The notes under the pieces are model-generated. The model was not told the DNA's origin. It saw nothing but the letters and a program-made list of their open reading frames with translations, and made no database searches. Positions 36,538 through 48,240 of a stretch of DNA of 64,000 bases are shown piece after piece. Source of the DNA: Campylorhamphus procurvoides (lineage: Eukaryota; Chordata; Aves; Passeriformes; Dendrocolaptidae); NCBI GenBank assembly GCA_013396655.1, contig WBMV01002667.1:248001-312000 (forward strand), read 5' to 3'. The first letter of the stretch is position 1; every line of letters begins with the position of its first letter. Made by a program: the position numbers and the translations under genes.

Positions 36538-36887
36538 GTGACAGCGAGATTGTAAATAATATGTACGAGACCGACCCTGATCTCCTTGCTGGCGAAAGCG
36601 CAGAGGAGGAAACAGAGGACAGTATAATGTCCCCCATTCCTGTGGGACCTCCGTCACCCTTTCCCACCAGTGAGGACTTCACTCCCAAGGAGGGCTCACC
36701 TTATGAAGCTCCCGTCTACATTCCTGATGACATTCCAATCCCACCAGATTTTGAACTCAGAGAATCTTCGATCCCAGGGGCAGGGCTAGGGATTTGGGCC
36801 AAAAAGAAGATTGAAGTTGGGGAAAGATTTGGACCCTATATGACAGTACAGAGGAGCACATTAAAGGAAACAAACTTTGGATGGGAG
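36538..36887 (+). CDS. PRDM16: PRDM16 exon 2 (partial CDS: N-terminal region and start of PR/SET domain)
   Basis: This is a single internal exon of 350 bp. Its 5' boundary is a CTTTTAG acceptor and its 3' boundary is a GAG|GTAAGC donor. It opens with two bases of a split Gly codon (phase 1), then has 116 complete codons with no stop. The first half is acidic and Pro/Ser-rich, with the motifs [17 protein letters not shown] and [12 protein letters not shown]. The PR domain starts near 36747 with [20 protein letters not shown] and is cut at FGWE. From memory this matches mammalian PRDM16 much better than MECOM/PRDM3, which lacks the NNMYE and [12 protein letters not shown] segments but shares FTPKEGSPY and the PR-domain start. 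PRDM16 is a nuclear zinc-finger regulator of brown/beige fat, craniofacial, blood-stem-cell and neural programmes in mammals. Its PR domain is reported to have H3K9 monomethyltransferase activity. The rest of the PR domain and all zinc fingers lie in exons outside the window. An ATG at 36456 is in frame but upstream of the acceptor, in intron sequence, so it is not the start codon. The family assignment is strong; the exon number rests on recall of the mammalian gene. Confidence 0.95.
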
Positions 36888-36893
36888 GTAAGC
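36886..36893 (+). promoter_or_regulatory. PRDM16: 5' splice donor of PRDM16 intron 2
   Basis: AG|GTAAGC is a near-consensus U1 donor directly after the GAG codon at 36885-36887. Homology to the PR domain stops here, and the reading frame runs into intron sequence and meets a stop at 36954-36956. Retention of this intron would therefore add about 22 unrelated residues and then terminate. Confidence 0.9.
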
Positions 36894-38813
36894 GTGTGGA
36901 ATGTGATCACCACATTCATTTCTCTTCTCTGCCAAGTGTTCATGAAGCTGGACTGAGGCCTGGGGGCCTGGGGACAGATGCAGTGACTTTGCCAATGCCA
37001 CATTTCCCTGCGTAATTTTGCTCCCCCTGATTACTTGCAGTATTTAAAATCAGCAGAAAACCCTTTAAGATCACTTCTAGGGCCACAAAAACTGCTCTAA
37101 CACCATTTTGGAAGGTTGGTTTTAAATGATGTCGGGTCGCTTCATAAAGTGCTTGTCATTTTCAGGTTGTGTTTGGGACTTGTCGTGGTGGAGGGAATGG
37201 GATTAGTGGCACCGTGTTCTGTCGTTGGGGGTGTTACCTTTGACTCCCAGCCCTGTCAGCAGTGCAGGGATTATTAACTGCTCAGAGGGAAATAGCATGT
37301 ACCCATTACCTGCCCAGATGTTCTCGAGTTCTTGTTCTGCAGCAAAGATGAAGAAATGTGAAAGTCATTTTTCCCTAAGAGCTAAACACACACAAAAAAA
37401 ATCCCCACTGTTCGAGAGGAATAATAGCTCTATCCCACAACTCCCATCCTTCTCCCTGCTTTTCTGGGCTTGTCCCAGAAATCATCTCTGTCTCTTCTCC
37501 TCCTACATTCTTCATTTGAAAATGTCTGTATCCCTAATTATCCTGAAATTCAGTGTATTCTGCGAGCAGTGAAATGTAGCCTAGGATTTGTGTCCTGGGC
37601 CCTCAGTCCCACTGCAGCACATCCAGTGTCCATTGTGCACTGCAGAATTCCTTCTCTCCAGTCCCAACGCCCACTCCAACACTCCCTGCTGCTGTGGGAT
37701 CTGCTGGTTGTCAGCCTGAGAAGGAGCTGTGTCTGGAGCAGCTGGGGCAGAGAGGTTTCCTGGCAGGACACACAGGCTGGTGGACAGGGGGGGCCTGTCC
37801 CTCAAAATAAGTGGGAGCTGAATTTCCCCTCCCTTTTCCCTGGGCCAAGCAGTGACTTGGCCCGTTTTCTCCATCAGCCCCTACTGATATGAAGGGGCTT
37901 ACAAAACATTGGAGTACAGGGTGGGAAGCAGAGAAGGGTGGAACTGTAAGGTTAGCAGGGAGGAAGTTGGCAGTGCAGTCACAGAAGCTCTCTTTTCTTA
38001 GAAACCGAGGTCAAAAAGGCCAGACTTAAGCATTAACATTTCAAATTGTGTCTGATTATATTTACTTTCTTGATTGTGAAGTCAAAAATCAGTGAGCAGT
38101 TGGATTTGGTGAAGCCCAAAGAAGTAGGTCCAGATGTTTTTGTTTACTTTTTTGATGTGTCTGAAGTGCAGGAAACAGCAAAAAACACTTGTTAAAAGAA
38201 CCAAACTCAATCGTGTTTTGTCACTCTGCAGTAGGGAAAGTCTGAAGAGCTGAAACCAGAGTTTGGCTGAATGACTGAGTCGAGAGTTTCCTTTTCTTAC
38301 TGTCCTAGTGCAGGGAAAGGAGAGAAGTTCAGCTGAGAGTTTTGATTCCCTCTGTTCCCTCCAGTGACATTCCTCATCTTGATCTTGACTTCTTTTTTGT
38401 GAATATCATTCCAGAACATTTGATTGGTATTACTGTATGAGCGTTATAACATGGGGTTTTTTTGAAATAAAAAAATTCCCGGTTAATATCCTGGCAATAC
38501 AGGGTCTGGTGCAGGTGTGAGGCAGCTTCAGATTCCCTGAGGAAGGTGCTGGTCACTTCAAAGTCTCTGAAACTGGGCACAATTTCTCTCTAGAAATATG
38601 CAATATTTATTACTTGTAGTCTGCAAAGTGGAAGTTGTTCCTTCAGAAAGATGAATTCTCTTTTTCTGACCCAAGTATTTATAGGTGGGATTTGTTGGTT
38701 TCATTTATGTTTTTGTTATTTTGTTTTAAGACTGATTTTTTGGAGCAAAGTGCAGTCCTCTTTGGCTGTTAGAAGTCAAATCGAATTTGAGCAATGTAAA
38801 TCTTTTTTTTCCA

Positions 38814-38870
38814 ATGACCTTGGCCAAGCTTTGTCCTTGTGTTCTCTATTTCTGATAAAAGTTGGTATTT
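38814..38870 (+). mobile_element. Possible MIR-like SINE scrap
   Basis: ATGACCTTGGCCAAGCTTTG and a following TGTTCTCTATTTCTGATAAA recall the MIR TGACCTTGGGCAAG...CAGTTTCCTCATCTGTAAAA block, with gaps. It is short and much weaker than the copy near 57.5 kb, so chance resemblance is quite possible. Confidence 0.25.
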
Positions 38871-40361
38871 GCATTCATGATTTTAAGAAACGTTCCCCAC
38901 ATCCCCTGTGCTCTGAGTGCCAGCCCTGATAGGAGCCCTTTCTATCAACCTTGGTGCATGTTGGCTTTGTGATACTGTTTGTTTTTGTAGTGTAATTGAA
39001 CAAACTTTCCTTCTCCATGGCACTTCTCACATTTCAGCGTGTTCCTTTGTCCTCTGATCTGGCAGGTACCTTTCACACCTCAAAGGACTGTTTGTCCTCC
39101 ATCAGGTGTCCTCAAACACTGTCCCTGACCCACCCTGACACCCTCTCTTTTGGCCCTGCTTGTACTTGCAGATACCTCTTGAAGTTTTCCACTTCCCAGG
39201 GTGTTTAAAGACAGTTCAGAGACCTGTTTTTAATCCCTCAGTACCTTCAGCATCTCCTTTGGCATCAACATACACAGATCCTTCCGTGTGCTGAGCAGGA
39301 ATTCATTGAATAAATCCTGTCTGCTGGGTGTGGTTTCTGAGCCATTCCCTTGGAGTGGAAGGTTGGAAAAGCCCGGCAGAGATGTTTTAGGCAGCTCTAC
39401 CTGAGGCAAAATGCTGGGAGATTGTAGCTTGGGACATGTTGCCATCCTCTGTTCATCAAGTTGAGCAGGCAGGCAATGGGCAGCAAGAGAAGAAAAGGAA
39501 AGGGGAGGAGGTTTTTGTCACTCTGTAACCTGTTAACTTTGCCCTCCATGTGCTCTTTCTTACATAGTGATAAATCTAATAAATCTGGGGTTTGTAGCAC
39601 TATGAGAAGTGTTTCTTCTGCAGTTTGACATGATTTTTTGGGTCAGTTTTTTTTTGAAACTTGTAGTTCTGACTTTTAATGACTTGTGGCTGTTGTAAAA
39701 CTTCCACCCTTAGCTCCTTACTTCAGGCCAGTTGAGACATTACTGTTATACCTGAATTAAGTATTCTATTAGTATTTTGACATCAGCAATGATATCTGTT
39801 CTTCACACCCAACCTCTTCTCTATTCATATTTTTCGTTTGCTTCAGTTTATACTCTTGATAACCCCACTTCTGTGCTACCCCCCTTGCCAAATCCTGAAA
39901 ATCTGGTCTTCTTTGGTTTGTTTCAGTAGTCATCAGTTCCTTAATTTTAAGTGTTTTTGCACAAAAAGTTCTTGCCTTTTATCACAGTAAATTTATTGCC
40001 AGGCTTTGATTAAGCTGAGAGTGCCACTGGAAGTGGAATGGCCACAAAATGAACATTCCTCAGCACTATCTCAGTTTTGCTGGAAACTTCTGGTTGTGTT
40101 GTTCTATAGGATGTGCTTCACAATTAAATTCTGATGTCTTCTGATTTCTGTATTCTACCAAAAAATCAAATAACATTTTGGGGCTTGGAAAATGTGCTGT
40201 CAAGGGCTTTGGTTTGAAAATGGATCTCTCCCTTCTATCCAAGCTGTACAGCTGCAGAAATAGCTTTCTCTTTTCAAACTCCAGTAAGAGCAGATTTGTG
40301 AAAATGAAAATGAAACAAAGCAGTTAATTGTACCTCTAAGTCCTCAGGAAACACAGAGGAA

Positions 40362-40431
40362 ACCTCCAAACCTCATGTTTGGAGGTAGGGCCAGGTCTGT
40401 TTTCATGTGAACTGCTCTGTCCAGACCTGGC
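40362..40431. repeat. Two adjacent perfect hairpins
   Basis: ACCTCCAAAC (40362-40371) is exactly complementary to GTTTGGAGGT (40377-40386), with a 5-base loop. Three bases later, GCCAGGTCTG (40390-40399) is exactly complementary to CAGACCTGGC (40422-40431), with a 22-base loop. Each could form in the intron RNA or as a cruciform. No known family is recognised. Confidence 0.8.
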
Positions 40432-40919
40432 TCTGATGGACAACATCGAGCTCCAGGAGGTACAAGAAGAATGTTATTTGCTGAAACTCTCAGCTTGACT
40501 TGTGATTTCCCCTAATAGCCTGGAACATCAGTGGGGATACAGAATGCTGTGTTTTATTTGCATCTCTTGAAAAAAGAGATCTGTCACTATTTTTATTAGA
40601 GAAGTTTTTCCTTTTAGCCAGACAGGAGGGCTGGGATTGTGACGGGGGGGACACGTGCCCTGCTTTATCTGCAGCACAGCTTCACTATCTTGTTGGTTGC
40701 TTTGCTTTGTGGAATATGCTTTTACAAATATTCTTTAAATTAAACCACACCTCTCATTGAAGGGCTTTTTTGGACATGGGATGGCAGGGAGTGATTCATG
40801 CTCATTTCACAAAAATAAATAAGATGTGTCGCTGTTCCGGCCCCGGCCCCTCCCAGGGCTGATTCAGTGCAGGACACTGTGCTGGGTGTTTTCTCTCTGG
40901 GCTTCAGTCCCTGACACTG

Positions 40920-41345
40920 CTGTGCTAATCATATTTATCTACCTTTTTATGCCTTAAAAGACACCACCCAAACCAAAAGCTTCGTGATTATTCAGTCTGA
41001 TGTGATTGCATTTCTCCTGATCCCATTACTCCCCTGCCCGCTGACACAGAACACACCACTCAGAGCACCCCAAATAAATCAACGTGTGTTTGTGCTTTAT
41101 TGCCTCTGGGACCTAAAAAAAATAAATAAAATGAAATCATTACATAATGGCGTTGATCACATTGAATAAATAATGATATTTGTTATAGTGCTGCTTATTT
41201 TGCTAATGGAGAGAAGAATGGAGGCAAATTTAGCAACTGAATTGTAGGGAATTTGGAAGTGATGACGCTTTCAGCTCAGTTTGCTTCACAGGGTAAAAAT
41301 ACCATCGATAAATAATTATTAGTTCCTATGTTTTAATTTATATTT
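40920..41345. promoter_or_regulatory. Candidate conserved non-coding element (intron 2)
   Basis: The block is repeat-free apart from a short A-rich tract. It has GCTAATCATATTTATC, GTGATTATTCAG, AATGGCGTTGATCACATT, ATTTTGCTAATGG and ATCGATAAATAATTATTAG motifs, all of homeobox, FOX or GATA type. The texture matches the other candidate blocks. Confidence 0.35.
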
Positions 41346-44072
41346 CAAGACAGAGTATTTGCTGAAGCACAAAGGCTTCTCTCACTCTGAAGTGTTGGAG
41401 CCAGGCTGTTCCTTTACTTAGGAAAAATAAGTGCTTTCATTTCATACTTGAGGGTGAAGATAGAAACTGTCCCATGAAAGACAAATAACTGTGGAAAAAA
41501 TAGGAGCCGGCAGCTGAGGATGGAGCAGAATTCTGGCTCCACAGCTGGGCCAGTGGAAAACTGCTGGGTTTTGAACATGCTTTATAGTGTCAGTGATTCA
41601 CAGCAGTTCCCACAAAATAGGAGATTAAAATTTTAGCATGAGGGTCTTTTTTATTTTGTTTGTTTTCAGAAATGCTCGTAAGTGCCAAGAGAGATTTACT
41701 TCACATGTCTGGCCTTAAATACTGAACGGAGAATTATATTGTATTTCCTCGAGTCGTAAAAATGCTAAACTGTCTTAAAAATTAAAATACATTTTTACAA
41801 AAGTATTTTTAATATATAAGAATATCTGGAAAATATTAAAATAAGGAGCCTCTGAGATTCTTTTAACTGTGATGGTTTTGTCACACTTCCCAGTTAAAAG
41901 AACATGCAGAAATTCCCTTTAAAAGCTGATACAGTTAAGGCAGCATGTTCTTGTCTGTCCTGTTTCTTAACCAAAGATGCTAAAAAAGTGTGAGTCCTTT
42001 AAAAGAGCAAAGAAATCCCCCAAGCTCCTTGCACTCATCTCTCTCTAACATGCTTTCCGCCTGTGGACTCAAAGGATGTGATGACATTTCCTTGTCGTTT
42101 CCCTCCGTGCGTCTCCTGATTCATTCATTTTCTCTGGCCTCTGCCTTTCCCTTTGGCTGGAGAATAATGTTACTGGAACAGCTTCTCTCCGCTCAGGGGA
42201 AAGGGGCTCCTGAGCTGATGTTTCAAATCCACATTTAACACTTCTGCAGGGAATGGGCGGCCTTGGACATTGTGAGGATGGGCATGTGTGGCCCTTCTCG
42301 AGGCAGGAGTGTTACCTACACAGCAGGTATTTCCAGGCAAAGTTATTTCATAATTTTGTTTATTTATTTATTTTGGCTGGAATTATTCTGAAGAAGGAAG
42401 AACCTGTGGTTTCATATGGAAAACAGAAGGTAGGAGCACCCTGGCACTGCCCAGACGTGCCCTCAGCTATGAGGAACTGCCAACAGCATCCCCAGTTAGA
42501 ATTTTTATAGACATGTGTATAAAACTGCAGAGAAACTTTTGCTTTAGACCAAAGCCCAGCATTTATGTGAAAAAAAATTAATCTCAACGAGGAGAGTAAC
42601 TTCTTGACCTCTAAATACTCCAAATACTGTGGGATTTTGAGCCAATGAAGTTGCTCAGCTAAAGAGTGTTCCCTTTCCAGGGAGCAGCTGTGGGGAGGAC
42701 ACCAAAACTTGAATTTTCCCTGCACTATCTGGCCTTTGTTCTGGTGTCATGGGACATCATGGGGAAAGGGGAAGAGGCAGCTTCCAGCTCCTGTCAATTG
42801 TTGGGTTGTTTCCTATGGCTGGTATTAAAAACATGCCAGGGGCACATGGACTGGCTTTGGATTGAGGAAAAGAAGCTGATCATACCACAGGCAGAATCCC
42901 ATTCCTTATAGCTGCATCCTTTGGGGGGTTGATTTCTTAATTTTGACCCTGGATAAAAATGAAAAATGCACCTTATGACAACCAAGTGAAACGACTGAAA
43001 TTAGTCCTGTTTTTTGACGTTGCACCAGATGCTTCAATGTCAGGGTTAAGAGAGTAAGTCTTTTTTAGGCCCAAGAATGCCAAGATATCTTGCTCTATCT
43101 TAGGCACTTGGCTAAAACATGGGTATATAAGGAATTAAGGGAAAAAAGAAGAGACAGGGGAAGGGAATGACTAAGAATACCCCCTGATATTTCTCCTTTA
43201 TTTCCATAAGGGGTAATAACTCATGAGCAATCCGGCAGAGGGCACTTTCTTTAAATAGAACATTCTGATTCACAAGCAGAAAAAGGAAATAAATATTTTC
43301 TTTTCGTCTTCAAGAGGCATCCGTGAATACCAGCTCCTGGAGCAGCATTTTATCATCCACACTTAAAAAAAAAAAAGGGGAAAAAGAAAATCCCATGAAA
43401 AGCTCAGTGGTGACCACAGGGTTTGAAAAATAGCTCTTTTCATTGTCAAAAGCCTTGCAGAATACAGGGCACTGCTTCTCCCTCTGGAATGTTAACCTAC
43501 AGAGAAATCCAACCTTGATTTTGTCCTCTCCCAGAAAAGCCTGGCTGATGGAGCACTGGAACACAGTGGGCTTTTGTAAAGGAAATGATCAATAAGTGAA
43601 ACCATAAATATACAGGAGCTTTGAAGGGGCATCGCTGTGTGGATTCTTTCAGTTGCACTTTCAGGAGGTGGGAAGCAATGCAAAATAACTCACTTGGTAG
43701 TTTTCAGACTGGATGTGTTGGCTGTTTGGGAGTTCAGCCCTTGTGCTCCTCACTGGTTGGAGATGGATGTGTGGTGGTGAGACACCGAGGGCTCCAAGGA
43801 GAGGGACCAGCACAGGAATGTACTCAGGTGCTCTGCTGAGCTTGGGAACTGCCTGCCAAGGAGCTGCTGCCCCTTCTCTGTATCCAGGTGTGCTGCCCTC
43901 ACCTCACCTGTGCTGTCCCTTGCTATGAGAGGGACCCCGACTGGTACAGTGTTTTAAGAGTTCACCCACTTATTTTCCTTTCTAGTTGTAACTGAACCTC
44001 TGAGTTCCTGTGATGTTGTATTAAGGTGTCAGAGAAAGTCATCACTCAGCTTTGAGTTAAGGCTGAAATACA

Positions 44073-44288
44073 ATCATGGAATCATGGAATGGTGTGGGTT
44101 GGAGAGACCTTAAAGCCCGTCCCGTACCACCCCTGCCATGGGCAGGGACACCTTCCACTAGCCCAGGTTGCTCCAAGCCCTGTCCAGCCTGGCCTTGGAC
44201 ACTTCCAGGGATGGGGCAGTGACAAATTCTCTGGGCAACCTGTGCCAGGGCCTCCCAAACCTCACAGGGAATAATTTCTTCCATAAAA
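44073..44288 (-). mobile_element. CR1 LINE 3' fragment, antisense
   Basis: CATGGAATCATGGAATGGTG begins the complement of the 3' end, where the ATCATGGA unit is repeated. CCTGCCATGGGCAGGGACAC, CTTGGACACTTCCAGGGATG and GGGCAACCTGTGCCAGGGCC follow. The copy stops near the AATAATTTCTTCC block. Confidence 0.93.
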
Positions 44289-45039
44289 TACTTAGAGTTG
44301 TGTTTGGGCTCCAGAAGTTTGTCACATTAGCAAACCATTCTGAGTTCCTGGTTAATCCTGAAGTTTGAAGGTTCTAAATTAAATTTCTTTTCCCTCAGTC
44401 TGTACAATGCAGGAAGTGAATTTTCCAGAGTAAAATGTTGTGTTAATTACTTTTAGAGAACAGGGAAATCGCATTCTCTGCATAATTTGGCACCGTCCTT
44501 GTCTTCCCATGGCAAGTACAGAGCAGCAGTGCAGGTTGGGAGAGCTGCTAAATGTAGCAACTCTTACTTTATGGGGCTTAGGACTTCACATATTTTGGCA
44601 CTTCAGTTGCTTCTTACTTGGCTCTGCAAATGCAGGGGAGGTTTGTTGTCTGTAGAGATGGAAATGGAAAGTTGGGTCTATCACTCTTCCTGGAGTAGTG
44701 GGACATGCGTGGGACTTTCTTTGCTTGCTAACACATCACTTAATTATTCATCCCTTCCTCTTTTTGTGTGTTTCATCACAGCAAAGAGTTGGGACCTGTA
44801 CAAATTGTGACAGAAAGTGTCCAACTTTGCAAAACAGGCGCTGTTTGTCCAGGGAAGGTGGGTGAGTTTGAGTCATTTTTAGACACACGAGTGGAAGAAG
44901 CATGTCTGCAGGAGGAGGTCCAGTGATCAGGCAAGGTGGGGAATTGGCTCCAGGAAGGAGTATTTGCAGAGCATGAGAGTGTCTTTGGGAATGTTATTCT
45001 TCATTGTATGCTCTGTTTCCCAACTTGTGACTAAGGCCC

Positions 45040-45275
45040 AGCTCCCTTATGAAGCATCCTTGTAAATCATCCACCTTAACTCGGTTGTGCATCTCTTCTC
45101 CAGGCTGAATAATTCCAATTCTCTCAGCCTTTCCTCCCAGCAGAGCTGCTCCATCCCTCTGATCATCTCGGTGCCTCCTCTGGACTCACTCCAGCAGCTC
45201 CATGTCCTTCCTGTGCTGGCTCCCCAGGGCTGGAGGCAGCTCTGCAGAGGGATCTCAGGCTCAGGCTGGTCTGTA
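45040..45275 (-). mobile_element. CR1 LINE internal fragment, antisense
   Basis: The + strand reads CATCTCTTCTCCAGGCTGAA, CAGAGCTGCTCCATCCCTCT, CTGGACTCACTCCAGCAGCT and CATGTCCTTCCTGTGCTGGC. This is the complement of the CR1 block also present in sense at about 10.3-10.4 kb. No 3' end is present. Confidence 0.92.
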
Positions 45276-45779
45276 TGATGGGGTTCCAGACAGGTGACAG
45301 TGTCTGTGACCACTGAGTGTGTTGGCGCTGATGGAGGCATAGGTGTTCCAGTGGGATGTGTAAATAAAGGAGAGGCATCTCTCAGGAGTCAGTCTGGGGA
45401 CACAGGAGAAGCACAGACCGGAGAGCAGTTTGTCAGAACTTGCCATCGTTTGCTCTCTTTGCCCCAGAAAGGCACAAAACCTATTTAAAGTGCTTTGCAC
45501 TGAAGAGTGCTCTCAGTCAGCCCCTGCTTCTTAGCGGGGCTTGTTTTGGCTGCTCTTGGCACCACGGTACTGGTGAAGTAAATGCCCAGTGTGTCCTGGA
45601 AGTGATACCCTGGATCGGGAGTGGGACCCCTGAGCTTCCAGAACCACCTTTGTGTTCCATAACCTGTCTGGTTCAGAAGCTGCAGGTTCAGCCCACTCCA
45701 GGCTGTTTGCTCAGCACACTCAAGTGGGTCTTCCCTCCCTTTGCATCTGATTCCCCAGCACTGTTCCTTTGCTTTTGGA

Positions 45780-46170
45780 TAATGCCGGGGCAAGTCATTG
45801 CTTTAATTGTGCATCTTGTTGTGTCATCCCTGTTCAATCATGTTCAAAAATACCTACATTTCACCCTTGTCCCCCACCTCCCTTTTCCCATTTAGATCTC
45901 CCCGAAGCCCATTCTCCCTTATCAGCACAGTAATTTCGTGAGCAGAGCTTGGATTTCTGCCGTTTAGGCCCCGGCCATTGTCTGTCGCAGCTGCAGTCAA
46001 GATAAACCCTCACCCAGAACAAAGTTGGAATGACCTTTTACAAGCAGAATCTGCCTTGTTTCCCTCCAGACTAATTTATCAGCCTTCATTTCAGCCTAGT
46101 CTCTCAGCAGAGGCCTGAAAGAACATTACAGAGAGCATGAATGAACAGGGGGATTAAGATGCTTGGCTAG
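45780..46170. promoter_or_regulatory. Candidate conserved non-coding element (intron 2)
   Basis: It contains GTCATTGCTTTAATTGTGCA, CAGTAATTTCGTGAGCAGAG, GCCCCGGCCATTGTCTGTCG (with a CATTGT SOX-like core), CAGCTGCAG, an AGATAA GATA site and GACTAATTTATC. There is no repeat, and CpGs are retained in the middle. A G-quadruplex motif lies about 90 bp downstream. Confidence 0.35.
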
Positions 46171-46259
46171 TCCCTCTTTTTCATCAGACACCTTCTGGAT
46201 TTGCTGGGCTGTAAGCTGTAAATGACCGTAAGTGGTGAACTGCCTTCAACTTGGAGGAA

Positions 46260-46280
46260 GGGGAAGGGAAGGGGCGGGGG
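46260..46280 (+). repeat. G-quadruplex motif on the sense strand
   Basis: There are four G-tracts (4, 3, 4 and 5 G) separated by AA, AA and C. This satisfies the canonical four-tract short-loop pattern. It would also be present in the intron 2 RNA. Confidence 0.8.
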
Positions 46281-48218
46281 AATCACCACGGCCAAATGTT
46301 TGGGAAAGGAGAGGGATGTGAGGAACTGGATAAAGCTCCTGTCTCGAAGGCAGACCATGGCAGGTCTGTGTCCCTGGTGCTGCTGGTCATTCCCAGAGGC
46401 TCCATGCTGGGATGTCAGTCTGTCCCTAAGGGGGGACAGGCTGCAGACACAGGCTGGGCTCCTTCTGAACTGTTAGTGAGGGGTTCTGGCAAATTTAAGT
46501 CTAATTTATTAATGGAAAGCCAGTTTTAAAACCTGGATCACATATCTATGTGCCAGAAGTATTTTGGTGCTGCAGAGCAGCAAAACTTTTATTGGGAGCG
46601 TGATTATAATGCTGCAAGTGGTGAAATTTTTTTTGAAGTGAACTTGTCAAGTGTCAAAGAGCCCAATAGGAAATCCAAGATCCACTTGTAGCTGACAACA
46701 GTCACAGTCCAAAGGACTTGCTTTGAGGAGGGGAATAAATATTAGTCTCTTGAAGGAAGGGAATAAATAACAGAAACTGCTACAGTTTTTATGTCGTTAG
46801 CTGTAGTTGGGGTGAACATCCTGTCTGTGCCACACAGGCAGCTTTAGTGGAATTGGATAATTCCACCTCTAAACACCTCATCACACCAGGTACCTTTTCA
46901 GGGCTGACACTTTTGGCTTCCTTCATCTTTTATGTAGCAAAGGAAAAGGATGTTTAACAACTTTGAAACATTGCTGTGAAATCACAAGCTGCTGGGTTGA
47001 GGTGGGGGAATCCTTGTCTGTAAAACTCAGACCACTGTGGTGGATTCCCTTGAGTTGGATGCAGTTGGGGAGCAGCAGGTGAAAAGAACTGAGGAATCAG
47101 CTTGTGAAAGTTGCCTTTCAGTGTCAAGTGATGGTGAACATCAACCACAAGATGCTTAGAAATTTGACGCAGGTAAAAGACCAATGTTTTGCAATTATTT
47201 TTATGTTATGAGGAGTTTAGACCATTCACTGGACAAGCCTGATATTTTGTGTATAGGACTTTCACACCTTCCTGTGATTGTACATACCGATAAGTCCTGC
47301 TGAAATAATTGGTATTTTCATTTATGAGCAATAAAACCCCTCACAGTGCAGAGGCTTGTGATTATAACAAAAACATCCAGACATCTCTAAACCTTTGGAA
47401 AACTTGTGATTTAATTTAGACATTTGGGTGAAAGTTCAGGCTGTGATTCCCTTCTCTCTCCTGTGTTCTAACCCATATTTGTACCTTTTCAGTTCTTAGC
47501 CAGTAATATGGAAGATCTTTAGAGTTGATATAATCTGTTTTTTGTGGTTGTATTTAATCTCCTTTTGAGAGAGTTTAATAATTCCAAATTTCTGCACTGT
47601 TAGTAGTCTTGGACCTTGTATATTTGTATGCACTCAAACAAAAAGTGTGGGCAGCTCATATCTTAAACACCAACTGAACTATTGTCCAAGTTCTGATTTA
47701 CAGTCACTTCCACTCTCAGAACTGAAGGATGTTTTGCTATTCCTAAGTGCTTATATCGTCTCCAAAGTGAATTTCAGCAGCGTGGCAGGGAGATAGAGGT
47801 AGTGCCTTTCTGGAGGGTTGTTCAGGCAAAATGCAGATACTTCAGCCAGGGCAGATTATTTTTGGCTCTTGTCCAGTTTCCTGGGAAATGGACAGAAAGA
47901 AGCTTAATTTCTTATGGTCCCCTGGAGCTTGCTTGGGGTTTAATAAGCATACAAGGTGATTTAAGGGGGAAAAAATAATAAGCCAGGAAGTTCAGCTTCT
48001 TGTGGAGTTGTCTGTGTTCTGTGGAGCAGAAATGGGGGTTTTCTGCCGAGGGGGCTCTGGGTAGTGGGGGCCATGAGGTGAGCGCAGTGGAACTGGGCCA
48101 GGCTCACATGTGCTCCCTAAATCCCACCTCCAGCTTTTATTGGCATCACTGATGTTGTCACAAGGTCAGGCAAAGACCAACCTGGAAAACATCCTTTGGG
48201 AAAAAGGGACATTTAGGG

Positions 48219-48240
48219 AAAACAAGCAAACAAACAAACA
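48219..48240. repeat. (CAAA)n short tandem repeat
   Basis: AAAACAAG leads into about four CAAA units. Confidence 0.9.
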
